Shown here: one piece after another, positions 1 through 11,522 of the stretch | How the letters are laid out: every line of letters begins with the position of its first letter | Position numbering within the stretch: the first letter of the stretch is position 1 | DNA from: Diadema setosum | Lineage: Eukaryota > Echinodermata > Echinoidea > Diadematoida > Diadematidae | DNA length: 64,000 nucleotides | Direction of reading: 5' to 3' | Assembly (NCBI GenBank): GCA_033980235.1 | Contig: CM067067.1 | Coordinates: 21,359,903 to 21,423,902, forward strand | The notes under the pieces: generated by a model | The model's database searches: none | What the model was told of the DNA's origin: nothing | What the model saw: only the letters and a program-made list of their open reading frames with translations | Program-made: the position numbers and the translations under genes

Positions 1-730
1 TTGCACGAGGGACATTCTGTATTTTCTGCTTGCATTTAAACGTTTTGATGCAAATATTTTGTGGCATATTTTGGAAAACTGTCTATGTTCAGTCTCCTAG
101 CATGCATGAAGGGGGGGGGGGGGGGGCGAGCTATCACCACACTTCCGGTTCGAGGGAGCTTTTGCCTTTTTAAAGTTACAATTAGATATCTCGAATACGG
201 TTTGATGAAATATTTGGGAAACTAAGAAATAAACAACTGATCTTGTGAAAATAAGAGAGGAAAGTGTTAATTAAAAGGGAATTTCCTTTTGTACATGAAA
301 TAACTTTCGAGTTTAAAGTTTATATAAGTGATATAAGTGTTGTACACTCAGAAGTATTCAGGATTTTTTTTTTTTTTGAAATAGTCTATACATCATCCAA
401 CAAGATTGAATACTGTTCAGCTCTCTTACCGCTCTGAAGGTGGGTGTATGAACGTCAAGCAATATGCTGAAAAATGATATAATCACATTTCTGCTTCCTC
501 TGTTGTTGTTGTTTATTTCTTCAAATTTCAGGGAGGATGATTGAACAGGCAATCCCCCCTCCTCCATTTCAGGGGTGGGGGATGTATACCCCCATCCCAC
601 CCCCGATTTACGCCCATGGCTTTGTGTAATGTAGCATGCCGATCTGTATCAACGACGTAGGCCTCCCTGTAGACACATAGAGAGAACCACACGTGTGCAA
701 AATACGTATCGCTATATGCTTACCCATGGA
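1..730. other. No gene seen; homopolymers
   Basis: AT-rich sequence with a G run near 112-126 and a T run near 364-377. No convincing reading frame or repeat structure was recognised. Confidence 0.5.
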
Positions 731-1157
731 TCGACACTTACTTTTTTGTTTGGTGGCCCGATGGGGCCACCAAAATCCTAAATTTCAAATTTTTGGTGGC
801 CCGAGAGAAAAATTTGGTGTCCCGAAAAAACAACAACAATAAAACAGTCCTTTTTTAAATGAGTCAAATATTTAAGATTTATGATAGTAAGAATTAGAAG
901 TTGGACATTTCTATTCATAAATAAACTTCAACAAACTTGCAACACTCTCAGGCATCCATTCAGTCCTTTTCATCCATCCTTTGAACAAAATTTAACTGCT
1001 AATTTCCGGCGCAAAAAGTTACGAATTTATTGACATACTTTTCAAAAAATTTTGGTGGCCCGAGACGGGCCACCAAATTTGCCCTTTTTTGAAATTTGGT
1101 GGCCCGACTTTCATTTTTGGTGGCCCCGGGCCACCGGGCCACCGTTAGTGTCGAGCC
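731..1157. repeat. Inverted-repeat element built of GGTGGCCCGA motifs
   Basis: The ends match as inverted repeats (CGACACTTA near 731; TTAGTGTCG near 1146). Several copies of TTTGGTGGCCCGA and its complement GGGCCACCAAA sit inside both ends, making nested hairpins. A MITE-like non-autonomous element is the simplest reading. Confidence 0.5.
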
Positions 1158-2195
1158 CTGGCTTACCTATACATTCAGATAATTATGTATTTTCTCTTCC
1201 GACAGAATATAATATCATATTCTGTAGAGTAATCTCATATATATGTACTGTAATTATGTCACAGATGTTTGGATAATGAATATCGTTTAAATTGAAGAAA
1301 AATGAATATCGTTTAAATTGAAGAAACTAGCTAAAATGAGAATCATATTATTGTATATATATTACATTTTATTATTTGATACCAAAATGTTGTAAATGAT
1401 GCCTTACAAATAATAAATAAATCATCTGACAGATGTTATTGAATATAAAATGTTTGGCTGTACAGCGAAAAATAACCGGTATCGACGAAGTCTTAGCAAC
1501 CACAGTGATTCTTCGTTTATTTTCGATGATTTCGGTATGCCCGAGCCGCATCCGAGTCGATGATACGTACATTCACCGTCTGTGTTTGAAAGTTTGTGAT
1601 TTTTTTGAAGAATACACAGAAACCAATTTAAATAAGCCAACCGCGAAGAAGTCAAAGCATGATTAAGCATATCAGCTATACAGATAAAAAAAAAAAACCA
1701 ACAACAACTCATCTCTAACATTCCGTTGAACTTTAGTTACATGACTTCGAAATGAGATTTCATAATGAATTATAACACCTATTGGAGTTACGGGCTGTTT
1801 TTGATGAAGTATACCAGTGCTACAGACAGTACTGATGTGGACATAATATCATTGATGATCAACTTCACTTAACATTTCATTCTTGAAACCAATATATACA
1901 TATGATAATAATAATGATAATAATAATAAACTCAAAATCTATCATCATTCAGTTTAAGACCATTGGATGCCAGCAAGATTCTTCATGTCTTGCCTACACG
2001 CTTCAAATTCTGCAATTATGGCGGGTGACAGTGAAGACAAAAGAGGTTTAAAAGAAAATTAGGCTGTGTATCACATGCATAACAATAATAACCAATACAA
2101 TGCTTGCGCAATATTTTAGTGATTAGTTTCCTAAACAGACCAAACAACAAAAACAAAACCCAGGCCTCCAACAGAACCCTGGGGTAACCGAAAAT
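1158..2195. other. AT-rich DNA, nothing recognised
   Basis: Contains a short direct repeat (GAATATCGTTTAAATTGAAG twice near 1278-1325) and an ATA/ATG microsatellite near 1903-1930. No frame here resembled a known protein. Confidence 0.4.
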
Positions 2196-2199
2196 CATT

Positions 2200-2282
2200 A
2201 ACCAACAACCATTAACAAACAACAAATAACCAATAACAGATAACCAATAACCAATAACCAATAACTAATAACCAATAACCAT
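2200..2282. repeat. Microsatellite, AATAACC heptamer
   Basis: Repeated AATAACC units with a few substitutions. Confidence 0.8.
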
Positions 2283-2633
2283 TGCCAATCCTGACAGAAT
2301 TCTATGCTGCAAGAGCTCAATAACCATCATTTTTCAATGGGTTAAACAAACGTGTGCGTAGGCCGACGTCTAGGATATACTAGTACATGAAAGTCTTATA
2401 TCGCACGAAATGCACACAAAATGTCGAAGAACGTGGCAATAACTCCTACTGTCTTTCATGGTGAGGGAGATATTTATCTAGGGGGTATAGGTCATACTTA
2501 TCCAGGGAGTATTCTTCAAGGGAGGGGGTAAATTTGGGGTAGTAATCCGGGGGCATCCAGGGCTTTTTATTTATTTTTTTAAATATTTATTTTTTCATTT
2601 CAATTTTTTTTTTTTTTGGCGGGGGGTCAGTGG

Positions 2634-3215
2634 AGTAATTATCCAGGAGGTATTTTTCCCGGTGGTAGTTATCCGGGGGGTGGTTATCCGGGGGGCAGTT
2701 ATCCCGGGGGTAGTTATCCGGGGGGTAGTTACCCCGGGGGTAGTTATCGGGGGGTAGTTATCCGGGGGGTAGTTATCCGGGGGTAGTTATCCCGGGGGTA
2801 GTAATCCGGGGGGTAGTTATCCAGGGGGTAGTAATCCGGGGGGTAGTTATCCAGGGGGTAGTAATCCGGGGGGTAGTTATCCAGGGGGTAGTAATCCGGG
2901 GGGTAGTTATCCAGGGGGTAATTTTCCTGGTGGTAGTTATCCAGGGGGTAGTTATCCTGGGGGGTAGTTATCCAGGGGTAGTCATCCTTGGGGTAGTTAT
3001 CCGTGGGGTAATTGTCCTAAGGGGGAATCGCCCAGGGGGGTGATTGCCCTAGGAGGGTAGTTGTCCGGGAGGTAGATATCCTACGGGGTAATTGCCCTGG
3101 AGGGTGATTGCCCTAGGGGGGTAGATGTCCGGGGGGCAGTTGCCCTAAGGGGGAATTTCCCTGGGGGGTGATTATCCGGGTGGTAGTTATCCGGAGGGTG
3201 GTTTTCCAGGGGGTA
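2634..3215. repeat. Minisatellite, GGGGGTAGTTATCC units
   Basis: Tandem units of about 16-17 bp, with variants GGTAGTAATCC, GGGGCAGTTATCC and GGTAATTGCCC. The most regular part is about 2700-2960; degenerate units extend left to about 2460. Confidence 0.9.
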
Positions 3216-3226
3216 CTGTTCCTAGA

Positions 3227-3737
3227 ACCCGTTTACACTGCTGGGCTCGGCCGCGCTTTCGATTCAAACCTTTCATTATTTGGTCGAAGTGGCGCTCTGC
3301 TTGTAAACTAACGCAATTTGTTATTGTCTGGTTTTCAGACCCTTTGCCAACTGAATTCCGTGGCGACGAAGTCGCCGTTCGGGCAAAGACCTTTACCGAA
3401 GGAAAAAATCCTTTGCAGGACAAAACCACCTTAAACTATACTAGTTTTCGACGTTGAGGGGGTTAACATCCTGAACAGCGAAAGATACAGGCAGAGGGTT
3501 TGGAAGCCAGACTAAAACTGGCCGCGCAATTGGCCGCGCATTTGGCCCAGTTTGCGTTTACACCAAGAAAAGGCCGGGCTCGGCCGCGGCTCGGCCGCGG
3601 CCGAGACCACCTCCAGAGCGAGGCCAAATGCGAGGCCAATTTTGGCCTCGCATTTGGCCTTTTGCGCGTTTACACTGAAACGGGGCTGGACTCGGCCGCG
3701 GCCGAGCCGCGGCCGAGCCTCGCACTGTAAACGGGGT
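3227..3737. repeat. GC-rich inverted-repeat element (ACCCGTTTACA ends)
   Basis: The left end ACCCGTTTACACTGC...GGGCTCGGCCG matches the complement of the right end CGGCCGAGCC...TGTAAACGGGGT. The interior holds many CGGCCGCGG palindromes and internal GTTTACAC boundaries, so this may be several nested copies. Confidence 0.6.
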
Positions 3738-3879
3738 CATTGACATACCGACTAATCCTTCCCTTTAAATGATTTTCTACAATCCCCTGTAAACTAAGAC
3801 TGTCAATTTGTGAAGCATCGTAAACTTGGTACTGTAACTGAACGAGAAAGGTATAGGATGCTGGTCTGTGGAAGCGGCA

Positions 3880-3883
<4 letters not shown>

Positions 3884-3929
<46 letters not shown>
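3884..3929. repeat. Microsatellite (CT)n
   Basis: Uninterrupted CT dinucleotide run. Confidence 0.95.
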
Positions 3930-3934
<5 letters not shown>

Positions 3935-4175
3935 CACTAATGTTTACAAGCCCATGCATGCACGTTATTTTGTATAGTGACACAGTAGTGTTGTGCGTGA
4001 CCTATCCTTGTAGTTGATATATAAGAGTGTATGGCGGACAATGATATTTATTACGTTGAATGATTCAAAGTGCGTTTAATATTTCTTGCTCTTCTCGTGA
4101 GACAGCGGCAAGGAGTTAGCCTATATTGTAATATCTATTCATAATCATCCTTTAACCTCGCCGTGTAATGATTAA

Positions 4176-4558
4176 AGGGCTTGTATAGTTTTGGTTGAGA
4201 CCTAACTTCAGGTTTTTAACATTTTTGGGTGAGATAATTAGAAACCTCTTATGAAATATGAAAGGGCATGTAATTTCAATAGGAATTCAACGTTTGTTTG
4301 GTGAAAATTGATTATGAAATGGCTGAGATACCCCAAAACAGAGCAATACTAATAAAGTATGGGACCCACATTTCATTACGATCGCTTTGTTTTACTTTGC
4401 TTTTGGATGTCTCAGCCATTCCAAAACCGATTTTCATCAAATAAACTTTGAATTACTCTTAGAATGGCATGCTCTTTACCATTTCATAAGTGGTTTCTTG
4501 GTATCTCGCAAAAAGTTACAAACCAAATCCCCAGCTCCACCAATACTGTACCATCCCT
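4176..4558. mobile_element. TTAA-flanked MITE, AGGGATGGT family, copy 1
   Basis: Flanked by TTAA at 4172-4175 and 4559-4562. The right end is CCATCCCT; the left end AGGGCTTG is diverged. The interior is partly self-complementary (AAACCTCTTATGAAA / TTTCATAAGTGGTTT). Related to the copy at 24530. TTAA duplication with purine-purine...pyrimidine-pyrimidine termini fits the Kolobok superfamily. Confidence 0.7.
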
Positions 4559-4559
4559 T

Positions 4560-5183
4560 TAAAATGTAAGTCTGTTGCACATTGATCATAATCATACTAC
4601 TTTTATGCAGACCAGTTGCATGTATCTACAATTAAATCGCTTTTTAGACATGCTCGAAATCTTTCAATTAGGCCATACATAATAGCTGAGGACTCACCTC
4701 TTTAGTTTCTTCTGTTACCATTGTTTGTTTTTTTCTGGTCGTGTGTTTGCTGTTTCCTTTATTCTTTCACGAATAAGTTCATAATATTATCTCTCTGTGT
4801 CTGCCCATCACAATCTAGTCATCAAACTCTCACTTTCTTGCGCCATCCCATGCACTTCCACATCATCTAGACTTCCTTAAAGTGAACTATTTTATTCAAA
4901 AGTATTTAAAAAAAATCAGAAAAGTTTCACCTTCAATTTGAATTGGTGCTACAACAGACTCGACACGCTTGATTTTTTTTTTTCATTTTTCCTGTGTTTT
5001 TTTTTTCACAAGAATTAGAGTGATATAGTGGTTGAAACAGCATGCTGATGTTTGCAAAACGATAATGTTGTCACTTGGCTGCACGGGTTTGTTACAAAAT
5101 AAATGTATTATAAAGTCATTGGTCATAGCTAATAACAAAAGTGTTCATTCTTTATCTCTGTTTAGTGATGACAGGTCTATCAG
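4560..5183. other. No feature recognised
   Basis: AT-rich non-repetitive DNA with short T runs near 4973-4985. Confidence 0.4.
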
Positions 5184-5208
5184 TTATATACATATGTATA
5201 TATATATA

Positions 5209-5281
<73 letters not shown>
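5184..5281. repeat. Microsatellite (TA)n
   Basis: Long TA dinucleotide run; length may be unreliable in assembly. Confidence 0.95.
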
Positions 5282-5283
<2 letters not shown>

Positions 5284-5512
5284 CATATTATCCATTATCA
5301 GTCATACAGTTATACGTTTTGTGCTTATTCTTGGCAATTGTTCTGATGTAATTTAAGATGTAGCGCATGTGATTACATGGCAAATAATATCATGCAATGT
5401 AATTATTATAAAACAAAAAATAAAATGAACTTACCGTAGAAAATACATGCGCAGTGTTAAAGAAATTGCTGGAAATTTATGTAATCGCAAAGCAATGCCA
5501 TTCAGAGATTAC

Positions 5513-5614
5513 ATCAAATCAAATCAAATCAAATCAAATCGAATCAAATCAAATCAAATCGAATCTAATCAAATCGAATCTAATCAAATCAAATCGAATC
5601 AAATCAAATCAAAA
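5513..5614. repeat. Microsatellite (AAATC)n
   Basis: Pentanucleotide AAATC repeats with GAATC and TAATC variants. Confidence 0.95.
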
Positions 5615-6689
5615 CAAAAATTGACTTCCACGCAAAGCATGTTTTCATCGCCGGACATGCCGGATGGTAGATGGATAAATCACCTTAGCAGATCACCATC
5701 GTAAAGACGTGTGTATGTTTATGTTGGTCGCGAGTGGTGCCAGCTTCACTAACTTGACACAGAAATAGATAAAGTGATTTAATGAAATCTATGAAAGGGA
5801 GAATTACAAGCAAAAAAAAAAAAGGGGGGGGGGGCATAGATATGGATTGATGAAGGAATAGTGAATTGACTCAGATGAGATTATTACAAAACCAATAAAC
5901 CATCATAATTTATTTTATATCTTTTGAGGGATATTTCCCGATAATTCTTTGTTCAAACTAGTATTTTATGTGACTTTTAGATTCTCGCTTGCATGAGAAT
6001 AACAATTGCGGAGACACTAACAAAACGTTTTAACGGGGCACTGATGTCTTATGTCTTCATTTAGTTTATTTAGTTTTTGGTTTTTTTTTTATAGTTTTCA
6101 GACGAACACATTAGGGAACAAGGGTTAACGATATTGGTCATGCAGCTTTTGACCATCGAAATAGAGGATATCAGTGATTTCCCACGCATAAATGCAAAAA
6201 GCAGAAATATAGTTAAAGATTTAGACAACTTTCCCCAGGTTATTCATTTTGGGGGTAGTATTGGAAGAATGAGAAGCTGCATACACGTGTATCTCCAATT
6301 TGATCATGTCAACCTCGCCCATGCGGAGATTTTGAAAAAGGACACGCCCATCAGCTTAAACTCTTGCAGCGCCATCTCTCGTTATAGGGGCGTTCATCGA
6401 TGCCAAGAATTGGTGTCGAATTGTATTTTGTTAAATACTTTTAAAGAAATTTATCAATAATTTTGCAATTTTTCACAGAAAATTAGATGAGTTATATATT
6501 TAATGATTTTATCTTTAAATTTCAATTTTCAGAAAGGAAATTTTACCATATTTAAAGCATTATTTATCTAAATGGTAATTCGTCAACGGCGGTGTGGGGT
6601 GATTTGTAGCCCCACCCCCTTTTATTTTCCTATTTGTTCGCTGCTGTGCAACACACATGATCACTGGACCTATATCGCACCCATAGAGC
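5615..6689. other. Upstream of CERS1, no gene recognised
   Basis: Contains an A/G homopolymer junction near 5812-5834. One open frame of about 108 codons at 6134-6460 matched nothing recognised and was not called. Confidence 0.35.
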
Positions 6690-7114
6690 GACAGCTCTAT
6701 GATCGCACCACGTCTCTTTTATATCTTGACGGAATCAGACGGACGAACCGACCGGTCGGCAATCGCGATCCGATCGCTGTGTACATTGTATGTGTACTGC
6801 TGCTGTAGTAGTAGCGTGCGTGTGGCGATGACTCATGTGATAGCTCGTGAACAACACAGTACAGAGCTTGGAGTGGTGAAGAGCTGACGAGGATAGAGAT
6901 ACGAAATACACTTGCATGTTGTACGATCGTGTCATGCGGAGGATACTCCAACGTGCCAAAGAACTGTTCTATTGAATTTTGTAAAATTATTTGCGGATTG
7001 ACGGTAATGCTGCCCTTGATTCGGGTCCCTTAGTGCTGCAAAGAGGAAGATAACGACTGAAGAAAAGTCGTTGTGATAGGTTTTCTGCTCTGGTAACATA
7101 CACAATCGTCCACA
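6690..7114 (+). promoter_or_regulatory. CERS1: Probable CERS1 promoter and 5' UTR
   Basis: This stretch is visibly richer in CG dinucleotides than its surroundings (CGACAGCTC, GATCGCACCACG, GACGGACGAACCGACCGG) and leads into the CERS1 start. A weak TATA-like run (TTTTATATC) lies near 6718. The transcription start cannot be placed, and whether there is an upstream non-coding exon is unknown. Confidence 0.35.
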
Positions 7115-7363
7115 ATGACAGCAACATTGCCAACAACAATGCCGTGGTCGTGGTCGGAATATTTTCCCTATCCTGATTATGTGGGACTGATACGGATGGT
7201 CGTCACCGACTTGCCAGAATACTATCGGACCGAACCATCAGAAGGCACATTTAACGAACTCCGAAAGTATGGCTACATAACAATGGATGAAGTAAAGACA
7301 GCCGTGATCTTGGCTGTGGTATGGACTCTTGTAAGAACTCTTCTTACAGTGTTGATATTCAAG
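7115..7363 (+). CDS. CERS1: CERS1 coding exon 1
   Basis: Encodes residues 1-83: an N-terminal stretch rich in aromatic residues, then a hydrophobic segment at about 61-82 (the first membrane span). The start is ATG in a CACAATGA context, with an in-frame TAA at 7094-7096. The exon ends ATATTCAAG followed by GTGAGA, phase 0. The N-terminal sequence is poorly conserved in the family; assignment rests on phase, the hydrophobic segment and position upstream of the conserved exons. Confidence 0.8.
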
Positions 7364-10300
7364 GTGAGATGAGAATCTACTCTTGTACCGGCAATCGTCC
7401 GCAAATAAGTACTTTGTCTTTGTCTCTGCTTAACCCCTGACCTCTGTACCTATATTTTACTATTCACAATGTCAATCAGCGACTGGCCTGGCTGGGTAGA
7501 CCACCAACTGACCACCATGTACATGATGTAGTGCCTACATCTAGCATCTCTAACGTTTAGTTGGTTTACATTAACTGCGACAGCCGCCACACGCAGCCTC
7601 GCGGCGCGGTCTGCGGGGCTAACGTTTACATGTGCAAGCCTACAGAACAGTAAAAGTTTACTGACTGTAAATTACCCCATTGCCAATGCCCTAGCTACAA
7701 TTTACAAACTATAGTACCCTCGGCCCTTGCGATAATTGGCCTTGGCATACCCCGTCTTGACCGAAAGATCGGTCTGTATCTGGTCGTCGGGGATATCTAA
7801 TGACGTTCCGCGGAGATTGCGTCTGGCTTCACGGAATCCCTCCTACGAAGGAGAGCCGATATAAGGTCTAACTAAAAATGACAAAGACTCCTCCGGACAG
7901 ACCGATTTTTCTGTTTACACTACGTGTACGCTCGTGATTATCGATAGTGTTTTTGTAACTACACTAACCTCCAGTAATGAAGTAATTATTACGTTCACTA
8001 ATGCACAGAATTACTAATGTCGCCACTTCTGTACAGCGACATTGCCTTGCACCACTGCCACTCACAGGTCTGTGTAGTATGGTTGAGGGGTCTAGATATC
8101 GCGCACGAAAATTTGTGATGCTCTTATGATAAAAATTATTCCACAATCGTACCTGAATTTCTCAATAAATATCACGAAAATGCAGAAAAATCACCTCCCA
8201 GAATCTCCTGATGATACGATGACAGAGTAGTGCGCTGTCGCCGTTTGTATGTCGGACTTAATTTCATGCGTTCAATTTCTCGGGGTATGTAAAGGTCGCG
8301 CAGCTGCCCTATAGATGTAGTTTCATGCGTGAAAGTGTCTGCCCCTCTCTGCGGCTGAACGTGCTTCGGCTTTCGTAGAATATTATAAACGATCGATCGA
8401 ACAAAATACGAATTCTATCGGCTACGATCATACGAACGAGACAAGCGAGACGACACGTCTAGGCTACAACATCCTTAAAAAAAGATTTTAAGCTCAGGTA
8501 GGTAAATTATAACGTAAAAAATTGGAAATTTAGTGAAAGATTTGTTTGAAATCTAAATTTCTTACCTGCTTCCTTCTCATTTTTAGCGGTTGTCAGGTAT
8601 GTTTATTCCATGGGCGTATCGGCAAATTTTGCGCTTAGTCTTACGCGTATTAATGCTTGCTATACGCAGTTACGCTATGCGCGATCATTACGTCCCTGGG
8701 CGAGACCTAGTACCCTTACTATACTATCAGTATCAAACTATATATCAGTAAGACTTTAGAGTTTAGACTCTAGTCGTTTTAGTGTAAATTCTTCGACTTT
8801 AAACTTTAATACATGTTGTTATGGTAAAAGACTAATCAAGTTACATAAGTTTCCAGATTTAGGAGCATGATGACCACGGCCCATTCTCCCTACAGACCTA
8901 CATTGTATTTAACCTGTTGAGGACGAATCCCAAGTTCACTTGGGCAGGTGTCTTTCTGGGAAATGCTTGTTGTAGCAAAATCAGTCCATCCTCAACCGGG
9001 TAGGCCTAGCACAAGTTTACATGTTTTCTACTTCTACTACTAGTAAAAAAAACCTGCACCAAAGGCAAAGATTTGACCTGTGCCAAAATTCAACTGCATG
9101 CACAAGCATCTGAAATGGTTTTTGTAGTTGGTGGTCGAACTTTGGACGGCGTTTTTAATACTGTATGGTGGAATTCAACAAAATACACAATCCTGTTGCT
9201 GTACGGAAGTCGCGGACTTCCGTACATGTACAGTTGCTGTGCGGAAGTCAATGTACATTGTATGTGCTTCACACATCGAGCACAGCGTCTGGTTGGGCTA
9301 TTCAAGTTGTAGGTCAAATTATGGGCGGCTTTCTCTATAATAGGACATTCATATCGGAATAGGAGGTAGGAGGTCTGTGCTCCCTGGAGTCCCATATTTC
9401 CATTGCCAATTTCCCTGCACTGGCACTTTAGCATTGCATTGTGCTTTTGTTCCTCTGTGGGCTGTATTCCTGTACTAGTTGTATGGTTATACTACATTGT
9501 ATGAATCAATGAGTATGATCATTCATTCATTGTTCTGTACTAATACTTGTAGGGATTTGGGCAATTCTCCTGACTGGAAGAATTCAAGGAAAGAAGAAGA
9601 ATTGATTGACTTGCCATAATAGCACAGGGCTCCAAATTGGCAATGGTCTGTTAGCCATTGGCCACCCAAAATCATGTCAGACTTGCTAGAAATCATCAAA
9701 TTCATAAGTTACTAGTCCATGTGGCTAGCCAAAATATTGTCTTTTCAGAAATTTTGAACAACCATCAGATGCTGATGTGCCTACCTTGGGTGATGCTGAA
9801 GAATGTGATGTCCGGGCCACCTGTGCAGTGGATTATTTCTTCCACTCAAATATTATCAATGCATTACACAATAATGCATACACTTTGAAATGTGTTCAAA
9901 ACCGTCAATGTTGAAGAATGCCACTGCACTCATAAAATTAGTAAACCTCTGTCATATTTGGTGGTTTAGTTTTCACAAATTTTGCCACTTAACACTTTAA
10001 TTTTAATAGGAAAGTGAGAGTTTGAGGAAAATCGGACAATTTGTTCAAAAGTTACCTTTGTATGAATTATGAAGTTACTGCTCACTCAAGGCAGGAAGAG
10101 AAGACTATTATAGCTTGTGATGTCACGTGTACAATTCACGATATAAAGAAAGAATGAAGAAAATTCAACATATTTTCACTTTTCTCGCATAACAAAAGAA
10201 CACTTGACTTCTCTCTTTCAGAAGGCAGGGGCATTAATATTACCTTTAACATATATGTCAGTAACAAGTCGAAGAAATGCGCACTTTCTTCAAAAAGTGA

Positions 10301-11490
10301 AGTTTTGTGAAATTCTCTTTTTATTTTCTTTATATCGTTGTACGCATTATGACATCTGCACTGTACATGTACAGTAGTAGTCTTCTCATCCAGCAGTGAC
10401 TGTGCAGATATTTTAAAAATTCATAACTTTTGAACGGATTGTCCGATTTTCCCCCGACTTTCACTGATGTATTCTACCAATATTGTTGCATTCACTCAAT
10501 CCACATATCTACAAAGTTGGACTTGTCCTTTAAAGAAAAAACAAAACAAAACAAAATAAAGTGTATTGTCTATTCATAATAAGCTTCTTTTTTTTTTTTT
10601 TTTTTTTTTTTAGATTTGATACTCAAAAACAAACAAAATACTTCAAATATAGAAATAAGAAACATCAAGAAATAAGAAACATCAAATATCAGTTGGCAAT
10701 ATGTGTTTCAAATTCCACACAATTATTCTGCTATTCAATAAAAGTTGTCCAAAAAAAAAAAAGAAGAAAAAAATCACTGTCACAAAACCCAAAGCATTTG
10801 CTAGTTGAGCACATTGCTTTCATAGACCTGCATCAGGTGCTGATAATCAAACTGGTATCATACAAATGTACAGTGTATACTTGCTGTGTGCACAGTGTAA
10901 ATAGGCAGGCTGAACTGGTTGTTTTACCTTTGTTTCATACTGTACAAAGTCTGAATGGTACAGTATGGCTGAACCATCTCATTCTGGTAGTGTAGTATTT
11001 CTGTCTGCAGAATCACAGACCTCGCCTAGTACATTGTACAATGTACATGTACGGTCTCCTTGCACAGACTGAGCACAAGAGCCACTGACTGCTTCCCATT
11101 TAACCCATTTAGGACAGGCTGATTTTGCTACAACACACATTTCCCATAGACACTTGAACAAATACAGTGTACACCCGGGACTCGTTTTCATTGCGTTAAT
11201 TTATTGTATAGGGAACCTCACAATGTGATTGGACAGACTTAGTTACCTCTGCCAAGGGAGGAGGTTATGTTTTCATTACCGTTGGTTTGTTTGTTTGTTT
11301 GTCCGTGTGCAAAATTACTCAAAAAGTTGGGCACAGATTTGGATGAAACTTGCAGGAAAGGTTGAGAGTGACACAAGGAACAACAGTTTAGGTTGTCATC
11401 CATTCCAGCGAGTCACATACAATTTATACTGCCAGCAGGTTTCGGGAATGATTCCGACTTTCCTATTTGTGAAATACTTGGTATGGCTGT

Positions 11491-11522
<32 letters not shown>

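Noticed and set aside
2634..3215. CRISPR-like regular array
   Set aside because: Units are contiguous 16-17-bp minisatellite repeats with no spacers, in an animal genome.
5447..5704. Open frame encoding Ile/Lys/Ser/Asn repeats
   Set aside because: Created by the AAATC microsatellite.
6134..6460. 108-codon open frame upstream of CERS1
   Set aside because: No recognised motif, and no splice donor leading convincingly into CERS1 exon 1, which has its own upstream in-frame stop.
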